Shown here: one piece after another, positions 35,820 through 47,471 of the stretch
Position numbering within the stretch: position 1 is the stretch's first letter
How the letters are laid out: every line of letters starts with the position of its first letter
Source: Sisyra terminalis
Taxonomy: Eukaryota > Arthropoda > Insecta > Neuroptera > Sisyridae
DNA: 64,000 bases
Reading direction: 5' to 3'
Assembly (NCBI GenBank): GCA_958496175.1
Contig: OY292277.1
Location: 53,517,050 to 53,581,049 of the forward strand
The notes under the pieces: generated by a model
Told to the model about the DNA's origin: nothing
The model's database searches: none
What the model saw: only the letters and a program-made list of their open reading frames with translations
Made by a program: the position numbers and the translations under genes

Positions 35820-36600
35820 GCACGCGTAGCATGGCCTTCCAAGGCAGCTACGATCAAAACGGTATAAACCGCGTTTCCAACGGTGGTTCCAACTGAGCCA
35901 GAGCAAGACAACACCATTCCATTAACCCACATCCATATAATGCCATCTCACATTCAACCACCGCTAACGGTATATCCATCGATTCGTCGCTGTTTTCAAC
36001 AGTAAAAGAGCCCAGCATAGCACTCGATGGCGTTCTCTTCGTCGCTCTCTGGTTTCCAACGCCAACTTTTCCGGGCTGGTAAGTTTGGAAGAAACGCTCG
36101 TGCCACAGGGGGGGGGGGGGGGGGGAACGGGGGGCGAAGAGGAGTTTGGATCGATTTGATTTTCTGAGGCAGGCGAGTGTATTGACCTCCACTCGGGAAC
36201 TAGCGGATTCATGACGTCGACTCAACACCCAGCAGCCTGCCTGCACATGCCTGCGTCGCATGTGACGTCACAAACAAATGACAGTCACACACATATACAT
36301 ACACATACATAAGCCAAAGGAAAAACCCACTAACGTATGGCACATCGATTGCACTCCCTACTTGCCTATATATGATATCGGGAATCGAGGAGCATCCCTC
36401 AATCAGCAGCATCATCATCATCATCATGATTCCATGTGCGCGATGACGACGCAGCGAATCGGGAACGAAACGCGGAAGAATTTTCAATGCGAATTATTAT
36501 TATTATTATTATTCCTTACCAACAAAGACAACGCACGCATATACCACCACTCGAATTTAATCTAGATGCCTGCGAAACAATGCGCCTCTCAGCGCCCACT
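35820..36600. promoter_or_regulatory. CpG-rich island, promoter/first-exon candidate
   Basis: An abrupt rise in GC and CpG compared with neighbouring DNA. It includes GGTATAAACCGCG near 35861, a TCGTCGCT duplication (about 35986 and 36041), an 18-base G run at 36108-36125, a TGACGTCA palindrome at 36263-36270, (CAT)n at 36410-36427 and (ATT)n at 36492-36514. A strong donor word, CTG/GTAAGT, ends at 36078/36079 on the plus strand. Several frames are open on both strands because stops are rare in GC-rich DNA, so the frames alone prove little. Such islands in AT-rich insect DNA often mark promoters, UTRs or conserved enhancers. Confidence 0.4.
36027..36078 (+). CDS. Speculative first coding exon
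   Basis: ATG at 36027 opens MAFSSSLSGFQRQLFRA and runs into a strong donor, CTG/GTAAGT, at 36078 in phase 1. The short Ser/Arg-rich, acid-free start resembles a targeting peptide, but 17 codons cannot establish that. The Kozak context is weak. The phase would match the plus-strand alternative at 39504-39751. Equally possible: a non-coding first exon or no exon. Confidence 0.15.
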
Positions 36601-37658
36601 TGATTTTTTTTTCCCTTCAGAAACCATAGTAATGGCTCCATTAGTAAACTCAATAAACTTGAAGAAATAAACCATCACCCCTCATCAACCCCCTTTCCCA
36701 AACACCGATAGTTCCAATCAGCTACCTACCCGCTACTACCATCCCTCTTTATCGAAATAAATCGAAACCGAAAATATAAACCCGAGAAAATCAACGGGAA
36801 TCAGCTGTTGTAAAAAATGGGAAAAATTATTTTATAATTATACGAAAAAGAGTTTTAATTAGTTATAGAAGGCTATGATTTCAACAAAAAAAAAAAACAA
36901 TTGACGATAGATTGATTGAGGGAGGCTATGCTTTTCCAAATGAATCAAGGAATCAATTTACACATAAAATAGATGTCGGTGTTCTAAAGTATAACTAATA
37001 AACACGTGGGAATCGGGAAAAACCAAAAAAACAACTTATAGAAACTCGATTTTCATTTGTTTTCAACTAAAACATATACTCTGTAGATTAATAGTTTTTA
37101 TTCTTTAAGAAACTGAAAATATAAGACTTGGGCAATCAAAGTGGGCTATGAATATGTTGAAAGCTTTGAAACAATTGAAAGTATTAGGTAACTAGATATA
37201 AGCTTTACGATGGTGGATATTCACAAGTTCCTAGATTTTAAGGTTTTCATGATTTTTTACTTGCCCTATGTCTTTTATTTTAGAGGGAGGGGGGGGCTAA
37301 AAAGCAAAATTTCGCTGATTTTTTTCGAGTCATTCTTAAATCATTTTAGCCGAATTTTGATATTTTTAAAATTTGCAATTTTCCTCCTCTTCTTCACCTT
37401 CACCCATCCTGTAGGTGAGACAAACTAAAAGTATTTTGCTTGAAAAATCAAGAAAATTGAAAACTGATTCCTCCGCCCCCTTTAAAATGCTATAAATTAC
37501 AATTATCCAAAAAAAAAAATTGGTTTGACTCTAACTCTAATTCATTTGTTTTAAATCGATTTTCATTTGTTTTCATATACGTTTTAAATCGATTTTCGTT
37601 TTCATACTTGATTACTCACACTTACATAAGACATAATTACAATTGGCCACTATTAGAC
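36601..37658. other. AT-rich non-coding stretch
   Basis: No supported gene. GGGAGGGGGGG near 37284 and several poly-A runs. The 72-residue plus frame at 37210-37428 is Phe-rich and unsupported. Confidence 0.4.
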
Positions 37659-37897
37659 CAGTGGTCTCCAATCTTATGTAGACGAACATCATGATGGCCA
37701 CCAACCAATTACCTGTATTTGTCCATAGGCTACTATGATAAAAATATGGATGTTTTTGTTACTAACATTACTAAAAGTTTACAATTATACAATAATACAA
37801 CTTAGTTAATATCATGAAAAATAAAAATACCCTCCACTCTACTAATATGGACATTTTAGATTGAGCTTTTAGGCTCAAAAAAGTTTGGAGATCTCTG
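37659..37897. mobile_element. hAT-like MITE, 239 bp
   Basis: The left end CAGTGGTCTCCAATCTT and right end, read inward as CAGAGATCTCCAAACTT, match at 14 of 17 positions. CAG starts and the length fit non-autonomous hAT elements. The 8-bp flanks (TATTAGAC and CATATAGG) do not match, so the target duplication has decayed or the family is different. Confidence 0.55.
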
Positions 37898-38769
37898 CAT
37901 ATAGGAACAATACAGGTTATCAATTGTTTTTGAGTATGCCAAAGCTTTATTCACCACAAGAATCTTAAACAATTACATACTATAATATAAACAAACTTTA
38001 AAAACAAATGAGCTGCGAGTATTTTGGTTCATTCATTGGCCATAGTTGGCCATGGAAATTATCGTGACAAAAACAAAGTAGATACGATTTTTGAAAGTCG
38101 TAAATATTTCTATAATCCCTAAGAAAATTTTAAAACAATTGAGCAATCATTGTTTTAATGTTAGTAGGACATGAACGAGATCTATTCCAGAGGGGAGAGG
38201 AGAGGAAATGGTTCATTGAAAATTTTACAATCCAAACAATTTTCCCCAAAGATCTAATCTATCAAGTTTGTTTTGATCAAATTTGATCCTTGATCCCAAA
38301 GCCTACTAGACACTAAACTTATTTTCAATTGTTACCAGAAACTTTTAGATCGATAGCGATTGTTTTCCAGTGATTGTTTTAGAGGGGATAATTTAAATAG
38401 AAAGTACCTACAGCTGGACTTATAAGAATAAGGGATACCTTTAAAAAACCAGATTGAAAAGCTGAGCTTTAGAAGCCATCCAGGAGTAACTGGAATTGCC
38501 ATCCTTAAAACAATTGAAATTAAAGTATTGTAAAACGCCAGTTATAAAGGCTAAAAATATTGCGAATAAAATCTCAGGTAGTCAATTTTTTCAACTTTCA
38601 ATAGATCACTTGAATAGATACCTTTCGAAAATCCCTAAAAAAAAGTTATATTTTCGATGGACTCAAATCACACAAAATGATGGATTTATGGATTATTTTT
38701 GTTTAGTGAAAGTGTGCTTTTGTACATTAGCCCCTGAATAAGTCGGGAAACCAATGAAATATGTGCAAA
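37898..38769. other. AT-rich non-coding stretch
   Basis: No supported gene. AAACAATTGA words are frequent. The 81-residue frame at 38496-38741 has no recognisable domain. Confidence 0.4.
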
Positions 38770-39295
38770 ACTTAAAAAAAAAGAGAATATCAATAGTTAT
38801 AAACTACGGAAAAGACCATCAAAATATATGAAGAAAGTCCTAAGAACCTATTCCAGTCAACGAAGCTCTCCACTTAGATCAAAGTATCCTAGTTAATAGG
38901 GGGAGGGGGTTAATCTCCAGGATCCTAGTCAGATTTCATCGATAGGTTACTTGATCCCATTAAAAAACTGCTCATCGCTAAATGGACCCAAAAATATTTG
39001 AGATCAAACAATTGAAAAACTTTAAAGACTAAATTAAAAAAAGAGGATATCAATGATTAAAAACTATGGAAAAGACCATCAAAATATATGAAGAAAGACC
39101 TAAGAACCTATTCCAATCAACGAAGCTCTCCATTTAGATCAAATTTTTCGTATCCTAGTTAATAGGGGGAGGGGGTTAATCTCCAGGATCCTAGTCAGAT
39201 TTCAACGATAGGTTACTTGATCCCTTTAAAAAACTGCTCATCGCTAAATGGACCCAAAAATATTGGAGATCAAAACAATTGAAAAACGAAACATT
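38770..39295. repeat. 260-bp tandem duplication, recent
   Basis: AAAGACCATCAAAATATATG starts at 38811 and 39071, a spacing of 260 bp. The copies share CCTAAGAACCTATTCCA, AATAGGGGGAGGGGGTTAAT, GGATCCTAGTCAGATTTCA and GCTCATCGCTAAATGGACCC with few differences, so this is among the youngest duplications in the window. Confidence 0.9.
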
Positions 39296-39488
39296 TGACA
39301 TTAAATACTTTTTGCACACAGAGCTTTTTACAAATACATTGTTTTAAACCAACTACGCCGTAAATTGTTTCCCCATTCTTTTGTTATTCAACTTAATACG
39401 CAGTAGGCTATGCGACAAAGCGTTGTGGTGGTATCGAAAACTATTTTTAAGCTTTAGCGGTAATAGGAAACTATTTTTTTTTGGTTAC

Positions 39489-39714
39489 CTGTCATAACCG
39501 TAGATGCGGGCGGTGTTGGGGGTGTGTTATTTGAATTTGGCGCCGGCGGTGATACTGCTGATGATGTGATATCGAGCGATCGCGTCGACGCATTATCGAT
39601 CTCGACAGTAATTGTTAATTTACTCTCTGTTTGTTCCTCCAGCTTAACGAATTTAAAATACTTTACGATTGAACACAATATTTGCGAGACAGTCTTTCCA
39701 AGAGCCAGAAGGAT
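39489..39714 (-). CDS. Possible coding exon, minus strand
   Basis: Between a possible acceptor (TTTGCATAG at 39715-39723, with a weak pyrimidine tract) and a donor, ACAG/GTAACC, at 39489/39488, one frame is open for 75 codons. It reads ILLALGKTVSQILCSIVKYF, then a KLEEQTESKLTITVEIDNAS stretch, and ends with a Pro/Asn/Ser/Thr-rich tail (SPPAPNSNNTPPTPPASTVM). The tail looks like disordered protein. It ends in phase 1. The CpG-rich DNA at 40.2-41.7 kb would be upstream in this orientation, consistent with a 5' end. No in-frame start is present, and I recognise no family. The plus strand is also open, so strand is uncertain. Confidence 0.3.
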
Positions 39715-39751
39715 CTATGCAAATCTATGCAAATCCTTCGATGCAGTCTGA
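39504..39751 (+). CDS. Alternative reading of the same block, plus strand
   Basis: A T-rich tract ending in AACCGTAG (to 39503) is a reasonable acceptor. The following 248 nt are open to a TGA at 39749-39751, reading a Gly-rich start, then DVISSDRVDALSISTVIVNL and KYFTIEHNICETVFPRARRI near the end. AATAAA at about 40045 could serve as a poly-A signal. It competes with the minus-strand reading; at most one is likely real. Confidence 0.2.
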
Positions 39752-40200
39752 TTCGTTTTTGTTTTTTTTTTGTTTTTTGAAAAAAAACAATTGAATTTTT
39801 CCGATCGGTTTTTTTTTTATATATATATTTATATATTAGGGTTTATTTGTTAGAATGATGTCAGTCGCTTCTTTCAGAAGATGTTTGTTTTTTTTTTTTT
39901 TTTTTTTTGTTTCAGTCAAACTCAGTCTTTTATTTTTTCTTTGTAAATATATGAAATTGCTTTTTTGTTTTTTTTTGTTTTATAATAGTATGAGGAAAAC
40001 AAAATTGAACATGCAACTGTTTGGAAAACAATTGAAACTCTCGGAAACAATAAAGTCAAAGCCGTCTTTGGTCGAATCGAATGAAAATCGGAAATGCACT
40101 CGGATTTTCCTTGTTTTTTTTTTTTTTTTTTCGTTTTTCTTTCGTTTTTTTTTTTTTTTTGTTCTTTACACAATTTCCTCGGTGGCTTGAACTTCCCTTA
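39752..40200. other. Poly-T rich stretch
   Basis: T runs of 9-20 bases near 39760, 39890, 39962, 40115 and 40147, with a short AT repeat at 39819-39835. Frames here are homopolymer artefacts. Confidence 0.6.
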
Positions 40201-41700
40201 TCGATTTGCCAGCCGCACACGTTCAAAATGTACCATCTCCCACTGATATACTACTACTACGACGACAACAACGATAATAGAAAATTCGCAAAACCGAAAA
40301 TTTTCGTTCGTCACCAGCGAAAATGCATTTGAAACGAAAAACACCCAAATTGATTATTATATTTACTAATACACACACACGGCGAAACGAAAAAAATCAA
40401 GTTACATAGCAATTATTAATGCCGTACACACACTCCAACAAAAATTTTCAACCCCCAATATTCATTTGTTTACGTGAAAATTCCACCACTCTCTCTTCGC
40501 TTCGCACCTTCCGCTCTCGTTTGTTTCTCGATATATATTTCTAGTAGGCTATGAAAAACTGCCCTCTACACACTAATACACACACACACACATTTACACA
40601 CACCAAAACACACCAACCTAAAGTAAATTATTTCCACCAAATTTTACCCCCGAAAAATTTTCGTCCGTCGTACGAAAAAATTTCCCCAATGCACCGCGAC
40701 CAAAAACAAAAAAACCACGTAACTACTAATTTCGGTTGCTGGGGTTGTTCTTTTTTACTCGTCAATACATTTACATGATTTTCGCACGTTGCACTTCTTG
40801 CACTCGCCAATTAATGCATCGCACCCGGAAGGTTAATTTTTCCAACGTCAAAATTTAGCCTTCCTGTTATTCACGCGCATTTATATTGTATGGGGAAAAT
40901 TTGTCATAGTACGCGGCCGTAGTTCATTCATAACATATCTAGATGGTGCAACGAGCGCTCCGTAATGCAAACCCCCGTTTAAGCTGTAACAAAATTTTCC
41001 GCCATTTCCGCGTCCCTCATCCGCACCAAAGTTCAACGTCCATATCCCAATTAAAACCATAAAACCGTTCCTACAACAACAAAAAAAAAAAAAAAAACAA
41101 TCGCCGCGCATCCCTCTCAAATCAAATTAAAACAAAAAGTAGGCAAGTAGGCCGATTAAATAAAAACAAAACAACAAAAAAAAAAGAAGTTTAACCCCAA
41201 TCCCTATAGATCGGCCAAAGCCAATTTGATAATCTCACGTTCAACTACGCTATGTGGATGGGAGCAGGCCATGGAAAATTTTTCCAAAAATCTCTAATCT
41301 TCATATACATGGCTCAGGGGTGGTGCAGGGTGCATTTCCTTGTCGGTCGAATTTTCCGGTTGTGCTTTGATGTGGGCTTTTTGTCGCGCATGCGCCGTGG
41401 CCACGTTATGGGTACACAGTCGTTGAGAGCTTTCGATCGAACGTGATGTACTATATGGGGGAATAAGAGAGTATATGCTGGTTGGGTATAAACTTATCAA
41501 GTTTACTACCCGCCGCGTAAAAATACGTCACCGCCACCACTGCCGCCGCCGCCGCCACTGCCGCCACCGCCGCCATCGCTACTATCTTCGCCACGGTGTT
41601 GTATAGAAGCCACCGCCACAACAAGGAGTCCCAGTGCCTTATATTTTAGTTGGTCATCAGGTCCCCTACATCGGCGAGGTTATACCTACATACGTGTGTG
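40201..41700. promoter_or_regulatory. CpG-rich, microsatellite-bearing island
   Basis: This region has more CpG than any other of similar length here. It has imperfect CA repeats (40577-40613), GCGCATGCGC near 41385-41396 (similar to NRF1/ewg sites), the imperfect (CCG/CCA)n tract 41530-41577, and GGGTATAAACTT near 41485. A minus frame across the CCG tract gives a hydrophobic start (ALGLLVVAVAS) followed by Gly/Ser repeats, but it has no ATG. Reading: promoter or 5' UTR region of a gene, possibly the minus-strand gene whose exon candidate lies at 39.5-39.7 kb. Confidence 0.4.
41530..41577. repeat. (CCG/CCA)n imperfect microsatellite
   Basis: Trinucleotide tract CCGCCA/CTGCCG on the plus strand, encoding Ala/Thr/Pro or Gly/Ser depending on frame and strand. 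Confidence 0.9.
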
Positions 41701-41828
41701 GGGGTTGATTTTCCCTAGTAATATGGCAAACGTCATTTCTATGACCTCATCCCCTACTTTAAATGTACCTCCGTTTTTCTTTTATTCATAACAACTCTAT
41801 TGTCTATCGTTTAATTAGACACGATGTA

Positions 41829-43205
41829 ACAATCAAATTCACTTGTTTCATTTGCGTAAAACAAATGACGAACGAAACAAAATCCATTCATTGTTTGGAC
41901 CTTAAACTTAACCCAAATAATTCAAAAATTGATCCTTTAAAAGTGAAAACTCCATTTTTTTTTATTAAAAGTAAGTTCCAATATATCGAGGGATCACAAA
42001 ATCTGTTTATTGTTTAGACTTGAGACTTAAACCACATAATTTAAAATTGATCCTTTGAAATGTAAAAACTCGACCATTTTTGAGGATAAAAGTATAGAAA
42101 GTAAGATTTGGACTTCTTTAGGAGTCTATAAATGTTTCCAATATATCGAGGGATTCAAAAGTTTATTCTACGTTCCTCTTCCAAAGAATGGTTATTGGTA
42201 ATATCAAATTTCGACTGGAAAAAAATGATAAAATACCAAAAAAAAAAAAAAAACTTTTAAAGAAAAATAGACAACCCTTCCTAACAATCAAATTCACTTG
42301 TTTTATTTGCGTAAAACAAATGACGAACGAAACAAAATCCATTTATTGTTTGGACCTTAAACTTAACCCAAATAATTCAAAATTGATCCTTTAAATGTGA
42401 AAACTTCATTTTTTTTTTATTAAAAGGAAGTTCCAATATATCGAGGGAGCACAAAATCTGTTTATTGTTTAGACTTGAGACTTAACCCACATAATTTAAA
42501 ATTGGTCCTTTGAAATGTGAAAAATCGACCATTTTGAGGATAAAAGTGTAGAAAATAACATTTGGACTTCTTTAGGAGTCCATAAATGTTTCCAATATAT
42601 CGAGGGATTCAAAAGTTAATTCAACGTTCCTCTTCCAAAGAATGGTTATTGGTAATATCAAATTTCGAGTGGAAAAAAGTAATAAAATACCAAACAAAAA
42701 AAAAACTTTTAAAGAAAAAGAGACAACCCTTCCTAACAATCAAATTCACTTGTTTTATTTACGTAAAACAAATGACGAACGAAACAAAATCCATTTATTG
42801 TTTAGACCTTAGACTTTAGACCTTAACCCAAATAATTTAAGATTGATCCTTTTAATGTGAAAACTCCACAATTTTTGAGGACAGAAGTATTCTTTAGAAG
42901 TTCATAAATGTTTCCAATATATCGAGGGACCACAAAATCTGTTTATTGTTGAGACTTAACCCACATAATTTAAAATTGATCCTTTGAAATGTGAAAACTC
43001 GACCATTTTTGAGGATAAAAGTATAGAAAATAAGATTTAGACTTCTTTAGGAGTCCATAAATGTATCCAATATATCGAGGGATTCAAAAGTTTATTCTGC
43101 GTTCCTCTTCCAAAGAATGGTTATTGGTAATATCAAATTACTAGTGGAAAAAAATAATGAAATACCAAAAAAAAAATCTTGTAAAGAAAAATAGGCAACC
43201 CTTCC
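41829..43205. repeat. About 452-bp tandem array, three copies
   Basis: AACAATCAAATTCACTTGTT starts at 41829, 42284 and 42735. Each unit has CAAATGACGAACGAAACAAA, ATTGTTT(G/A)GACCTTA, and two TCCAATATATCGAGGGA words per unit (about 41977, 42134, 42433, 42591, 42912, 43070). The repeated short frames (MTNETKSI(H/Y)CLDLKLNPNN) follow the DNA repeat and have no domain. Confidence 0.9.
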
Positions 43206-46200
43206 TATCAGGGGAGTTTTTGAATTCGAAATTGAATTCCAGAATTCATCCCTTAAATGAAAACTCAATCATTTTTGAGAGAAAAAAAAACAAGAAAATT
43301 GGTTCTTTTTTCGAAATGAGATTTGCCTAGACTCTAGATAATTCGGTAATAGATTAGCCATATACAGGCGATTCAAAAGTTTATTACCCCATTTTGTTCT
43401 CTTTCAATAGTAATCTTCAAACAGATGGCCATACAAAATTCAATTAGTAAAATTTATAAAATAAATACGACCAATTGAAACAAGGATAATCACTTGGGAA
43501 TTTTTTTTTGGGAAATTCATCCCTTAAATTTTAGATTAAGGGTATCGAAAGTAAGACTCGAATAAAAATCAAGAATTTGTTCTTCTTTCATTTGTTTTCC
43601 TTCAAATTAGTTCGTAAATGTTTGCCAACTGTATACAGCCTGATTCAAAACTTTTGTATTCCCCTTGCTTCCCCTTTTAAGATACAATCATAGTAGAGAT
43701 AGCCAAATTGAATTAAATTAGGGAGCATTTATAAGGTAAAAAGAAGCAGTTGAAATGACAGGGATTTTTTTTCAAATTCACCCCTTAGTCGGGGGTTATA
43801 AAACTATCGAAAGTAGAACTAGAATAAAACAAAAATTGTTCTTCTCTCAAACCAATCCCATCCCCCCCCCAAAGTTACGGTTTTAAAGTTCATAGGTTCC
43901 CGATCTTTTCTGAATCAGTATCTAAGACCAAAAGAAAAAAAAATACCAGTGGTACCAAAAAGGTACTGTGTATGTTTCAAAATGTCACTTTACTAAAATT
44001 ATTGTATATCCTGGGTCCCTATTTCATGTATAGTATAGTAGTCCAATGGACCTTATTTTTAGGAACCACTGTCATAGATCTCTCATGATATTGGGGGGGG
44101 GTCAATGTATTATTTTCTTCCATTATTTATGAACAAATAAAGTCCATTTCTAATAGGTTTTCACTTCGAAAACCAGTGTTTTCCAAACAAATATAGTTGT
44201 GTTCCCTCCTCCATTAAATCCAGTTGAAATTTTAATTTTATTCTTAATAATATATGATTGAGGTAAATAATTGTTGTTTATAATTAGTAATTAGTCGAAA
44301 AAGAACGTAGAAGTCATTTTTTTATTTTGCATTAAATTAGGTCCCAAACATGATTTCAACCAAAAAAATCTGTCACCATGGGGTGCCGTGTCCCATTCCT
44401 AAAATTGACTTTCCTCAAAAAAAAAAAGAAGATTTTTCCATTATAACTTTGAAACCGTGCTAGATACAAAAAAAGTTGTTATTATCAAAATGAAAGTTGA
44501 GGATATTTTCTACAAAAAAGGTCCTGTGATAATTTCCTGTATGTGCCATAGTTAATGTGAAAAATTATATTTTCAAAAAGTATTGGCATTCTTCAATCAA
44601 GAAAGCCAAATGATTTATTTATTTGTGAGCTATATTTTCTTACCGAGGAAAATTCCAAAAGTTACTAGATTTTTAGTGATTTTTTGTTTCAGAAATTGAA
44701 GAACTTAACTCGTAATTGTAAGGGTATCAAAAATTTTGTCAAAAGTTTACTTAGGTACTGTCAAAAACTAATTACAGGAAGAAATATACTAATAATGGAT
44801 AATAATTGAGTTAATCTTTGAATATAAAAATGACCGTCTAGTTGGCTATGAAATCATCAATAAAACAGGTGTCTTCTTTCTTTTTTTTCTGATGCCTTCG
44901 TGGATTTGCGAAAAAAATTCATGGCCAACTGAGAAAAAAATATATAAAAATTTGGTGGAACAAAAGATAGCATTTTTTTTCCAAAATTTGCTCATAAAAT
45001 GTGTGAATTAACTTCATAATCAATTTATACATGAGATATTAGACATTCAGGATATGATAAATGGAATTTTGCTGGGCAAATAAATAAATGAGATTCAAAG
45101 ATTTTTGTTTATTATGTGTGAAGATCATCGATTTTTTTTTTCGTTTTGTAAGCAAAATTTTTGTCAGTGAAAGACGAGAAGAAGAGTTCATTAACGCTAT
45201 GGGTTGGCATTAAGAAATGATATATAAATATCCAGTGAAGAGCAACTTGGGTTATGTTGATTAAGGTCCGGCGTTGCAAAAAAAAAACTTAGTCAATAAA
45301 TTTTGCTCATCGCTCAAGGCCAAACTAGTCGCTAGGATGGTCACATTATACCATCTAACGGTGGTTTATTTAAGTCGGTAAAAATTTACAATCTTTCTTT
45401 TTTTAATATTGCCTTAAATGTTTTACGGTTTTTATCAATTGAATGAATATTCATAAAAATTCTTATATATTCTATAGAATTCTGGCGAAATAATATATGA
45501 TTCTCAGATTTTATGATTCTAAAACGGAAGGAAAATCAATTTTCTTTGAAATATTTCTCTTCATATTTTCCCGAAAAATTAACCGTTTTCGACTTATTCT
45601 CGAAAAACTAATTTATTCGGAATAACAATTACTCGTTATTCATTTGTTTTAGAGAAATAAATTTTAGGTTAGTTTCTAATAAACAAATCTCACTTTTGTT
45701 TTTTTCCTATAGGATAAATTTAGACTCCTAAGATAGAAATAATAAATGGAAGACTAAAAAAGAACATAAAGAAGGCCATGAAAATTGAAAAAAATGACTA
45801 TCTTACTGGGATTAACAATAGCCTATCGTTCATTTGATACAAATTTAATAAGTAAAAAAGTAAATAAAGTGAACACTCAAACAATTGAAACTAAAATCAA
45901 ATTGATAACGAAAATAATGATAATAGATTTTTGATTCATCGATTATTCGATTCTCCTATAATATAAACGACTAATTTTTTCTCTATTATACCAAAAATTT
46001 ATTTCCCTACAAAATAGTTGCCTTTCATTTTTGCCCTAAAACGCACCGTTTTTGAATTATTTACGAAAATCTTATTTTTCAGACCAATTTTTCCCTATAA
46101 CTTGTTATTCTTTTGTTTTAACAAAAACATCCTCTCAACAAAACTGATAGGTAATTTTATGACAAACAATCACATCTTTTGTTTTTTACAAAACTATAGC

Positions 46201-47252
46201 TATGAACAGAGATATAACCAAAAAAGTAAAATTGATCAAGATTGCTAATATTTGGACGAAAAAAAAGAAGGTTAAATGTTGTAAGCTTGGTGAACATAAT
46301 ATCGTTAATCTGAGGAATTTACACTCTGTATTTAATATATAAGTTGGCATATACATTCTGGATGCACCCCCACCCCCCTCTTGCACCACTCATAAGCTGA
46401 AAGAAGTGTAATTCCCCGTATTATAATTTTTTTGCACGTTATACTCAAGTTGGCCTATTTTTTTTTTCGAAAACAACTGAAGCATAACGACTTATTGTTA
46501 ACTTGGCAGCAATTTGCAACAGAAATTATAAAATAAAAAAGAGCACTGCCAACAATTAAACCTTTTATGTCTACTAAACAATTGAATGTTGTTTACGAAA
46601 CAGTGGAGAGCACAAAACAAAGGACGTCTCACACCAAAAACAGTTTCGAATCGTGACAGAAATTAATAAAAAAAAATAAATAAAAAAATGGCCAACTAGG
46701 ATCGTCTAGCACTAATGGATATGGCCGATACGGCCACCTCTGATAATTTTATTCACTTTACGGATAGAGAAAAGTACCGTAAACTAACCTAGAAAGCGTG
46801 CTGTGAATTCCTAATGTGCACCTCTCGCGACCCCCCTCACCGAACCATTTGGTTTGCAGATCCAACTTTTGGATATACGTTTGTATGTATTTACAAGTGT
46901 ATGGGACGTGAGGAAATTTCAAAAAAAAAAAAAAAAAAAATGCCGCACGTTTATTCTTTGACTTGTCATTTACTCATATATTGTTGGGAATTTATTAGGA
47001 ATATGCTTCTCAACAATGAATGACAGTATTGCTTATGGGTTTTACAAAAAAAAAAAGTCCCTCTTTTTTCATCTAAACAATGAACTTCAATTGTTTCCAA
47101 TGGCCTACTTGATATTAAATCTGCCAAGCAAAATTCGTTAAGTAAATCTAAAATTTACTTGACAATTTTTTTATCCATGACAATTTTTTTAAAGATTTAT
47201 TCAGTGATGTGCCACACCATTATGTAAACTATTTTTTTTGTTCTTCTGTTTC
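43206..47252. other. AT-rich stretch with decayed repeat copies, no supported gene
   Basis: 43206-43960 holds more diverged echoes of the preceding array (GATTCAAAAGTTTATT, CATCCCTTAAAT). After that only AT-rich DNA is seen, with TTTTCTACAAAAAAGGTCCT near 44503, poly-A runs and the palindromic GGCCGATACGGCC near 46724. None of the short frames has a domain. Confidence 0.45.
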
Positions 47253-47260
47253 TTATAAGG

Positions 47261-47463
47261 CAGCGGTTCCTAACCTTTTTCAGCCGCGGATCCCCAAGGA
47301 AATCAAGCACAATGCCAAGGATCCCTGAGTGAAAAAAAGGTGCAATTTTCAGACAATTTTATATTTTAGTATTCCTTTATTAAATTATAAAACAAAAAAG
47401 AAACTTTTTCAAATGGTACCGCGGACCCTCAGGGGTCCGCGGACCACAGGTTAGGAAACAATG
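47261..47463. mobile_element. hAT MITE, 203 bp, perfect 8-bp target duplication
   Basis: TTATAAGG lies directly on both sides (47253-47260 and 47464-47471), the 8-bp duplication expected of hAT insertion. The left end CAGCGGTTCCTAACCT and right end, read inward as CATTGTTTCCTAACCT, match at 13 of 16 positions. Both ends continue into GC-rich CCGCGGA(T/C)CCC blocks. The inner 100 bp are AT-rich with no transposase. The intact target duplication suggests moderate age. Confidence 0.9.
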
Positions 47464-47471
47464 TTATAAGG

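Noticed and set aside
35861..35875. TATAAA near 35864 as a definite core promoter
   Set aside because: No initiator or downstream element at the expected spacing on either strand; kept only as part of the island description.
35854..36261. 135-residue minus frame across the G run
   Set aside because: All frames in this CpG-rich island are open for long stretches; the Pro run comes from the homopolymer and nothing selects this frame.
41829..42819. Repeated peptide MTNETKSI(H/Y)CLDLKLNPNN as a repeat protein
   Set aside because: It is the translation of a 452-bp DNA tandem repeat; frames break at different points in each copy.
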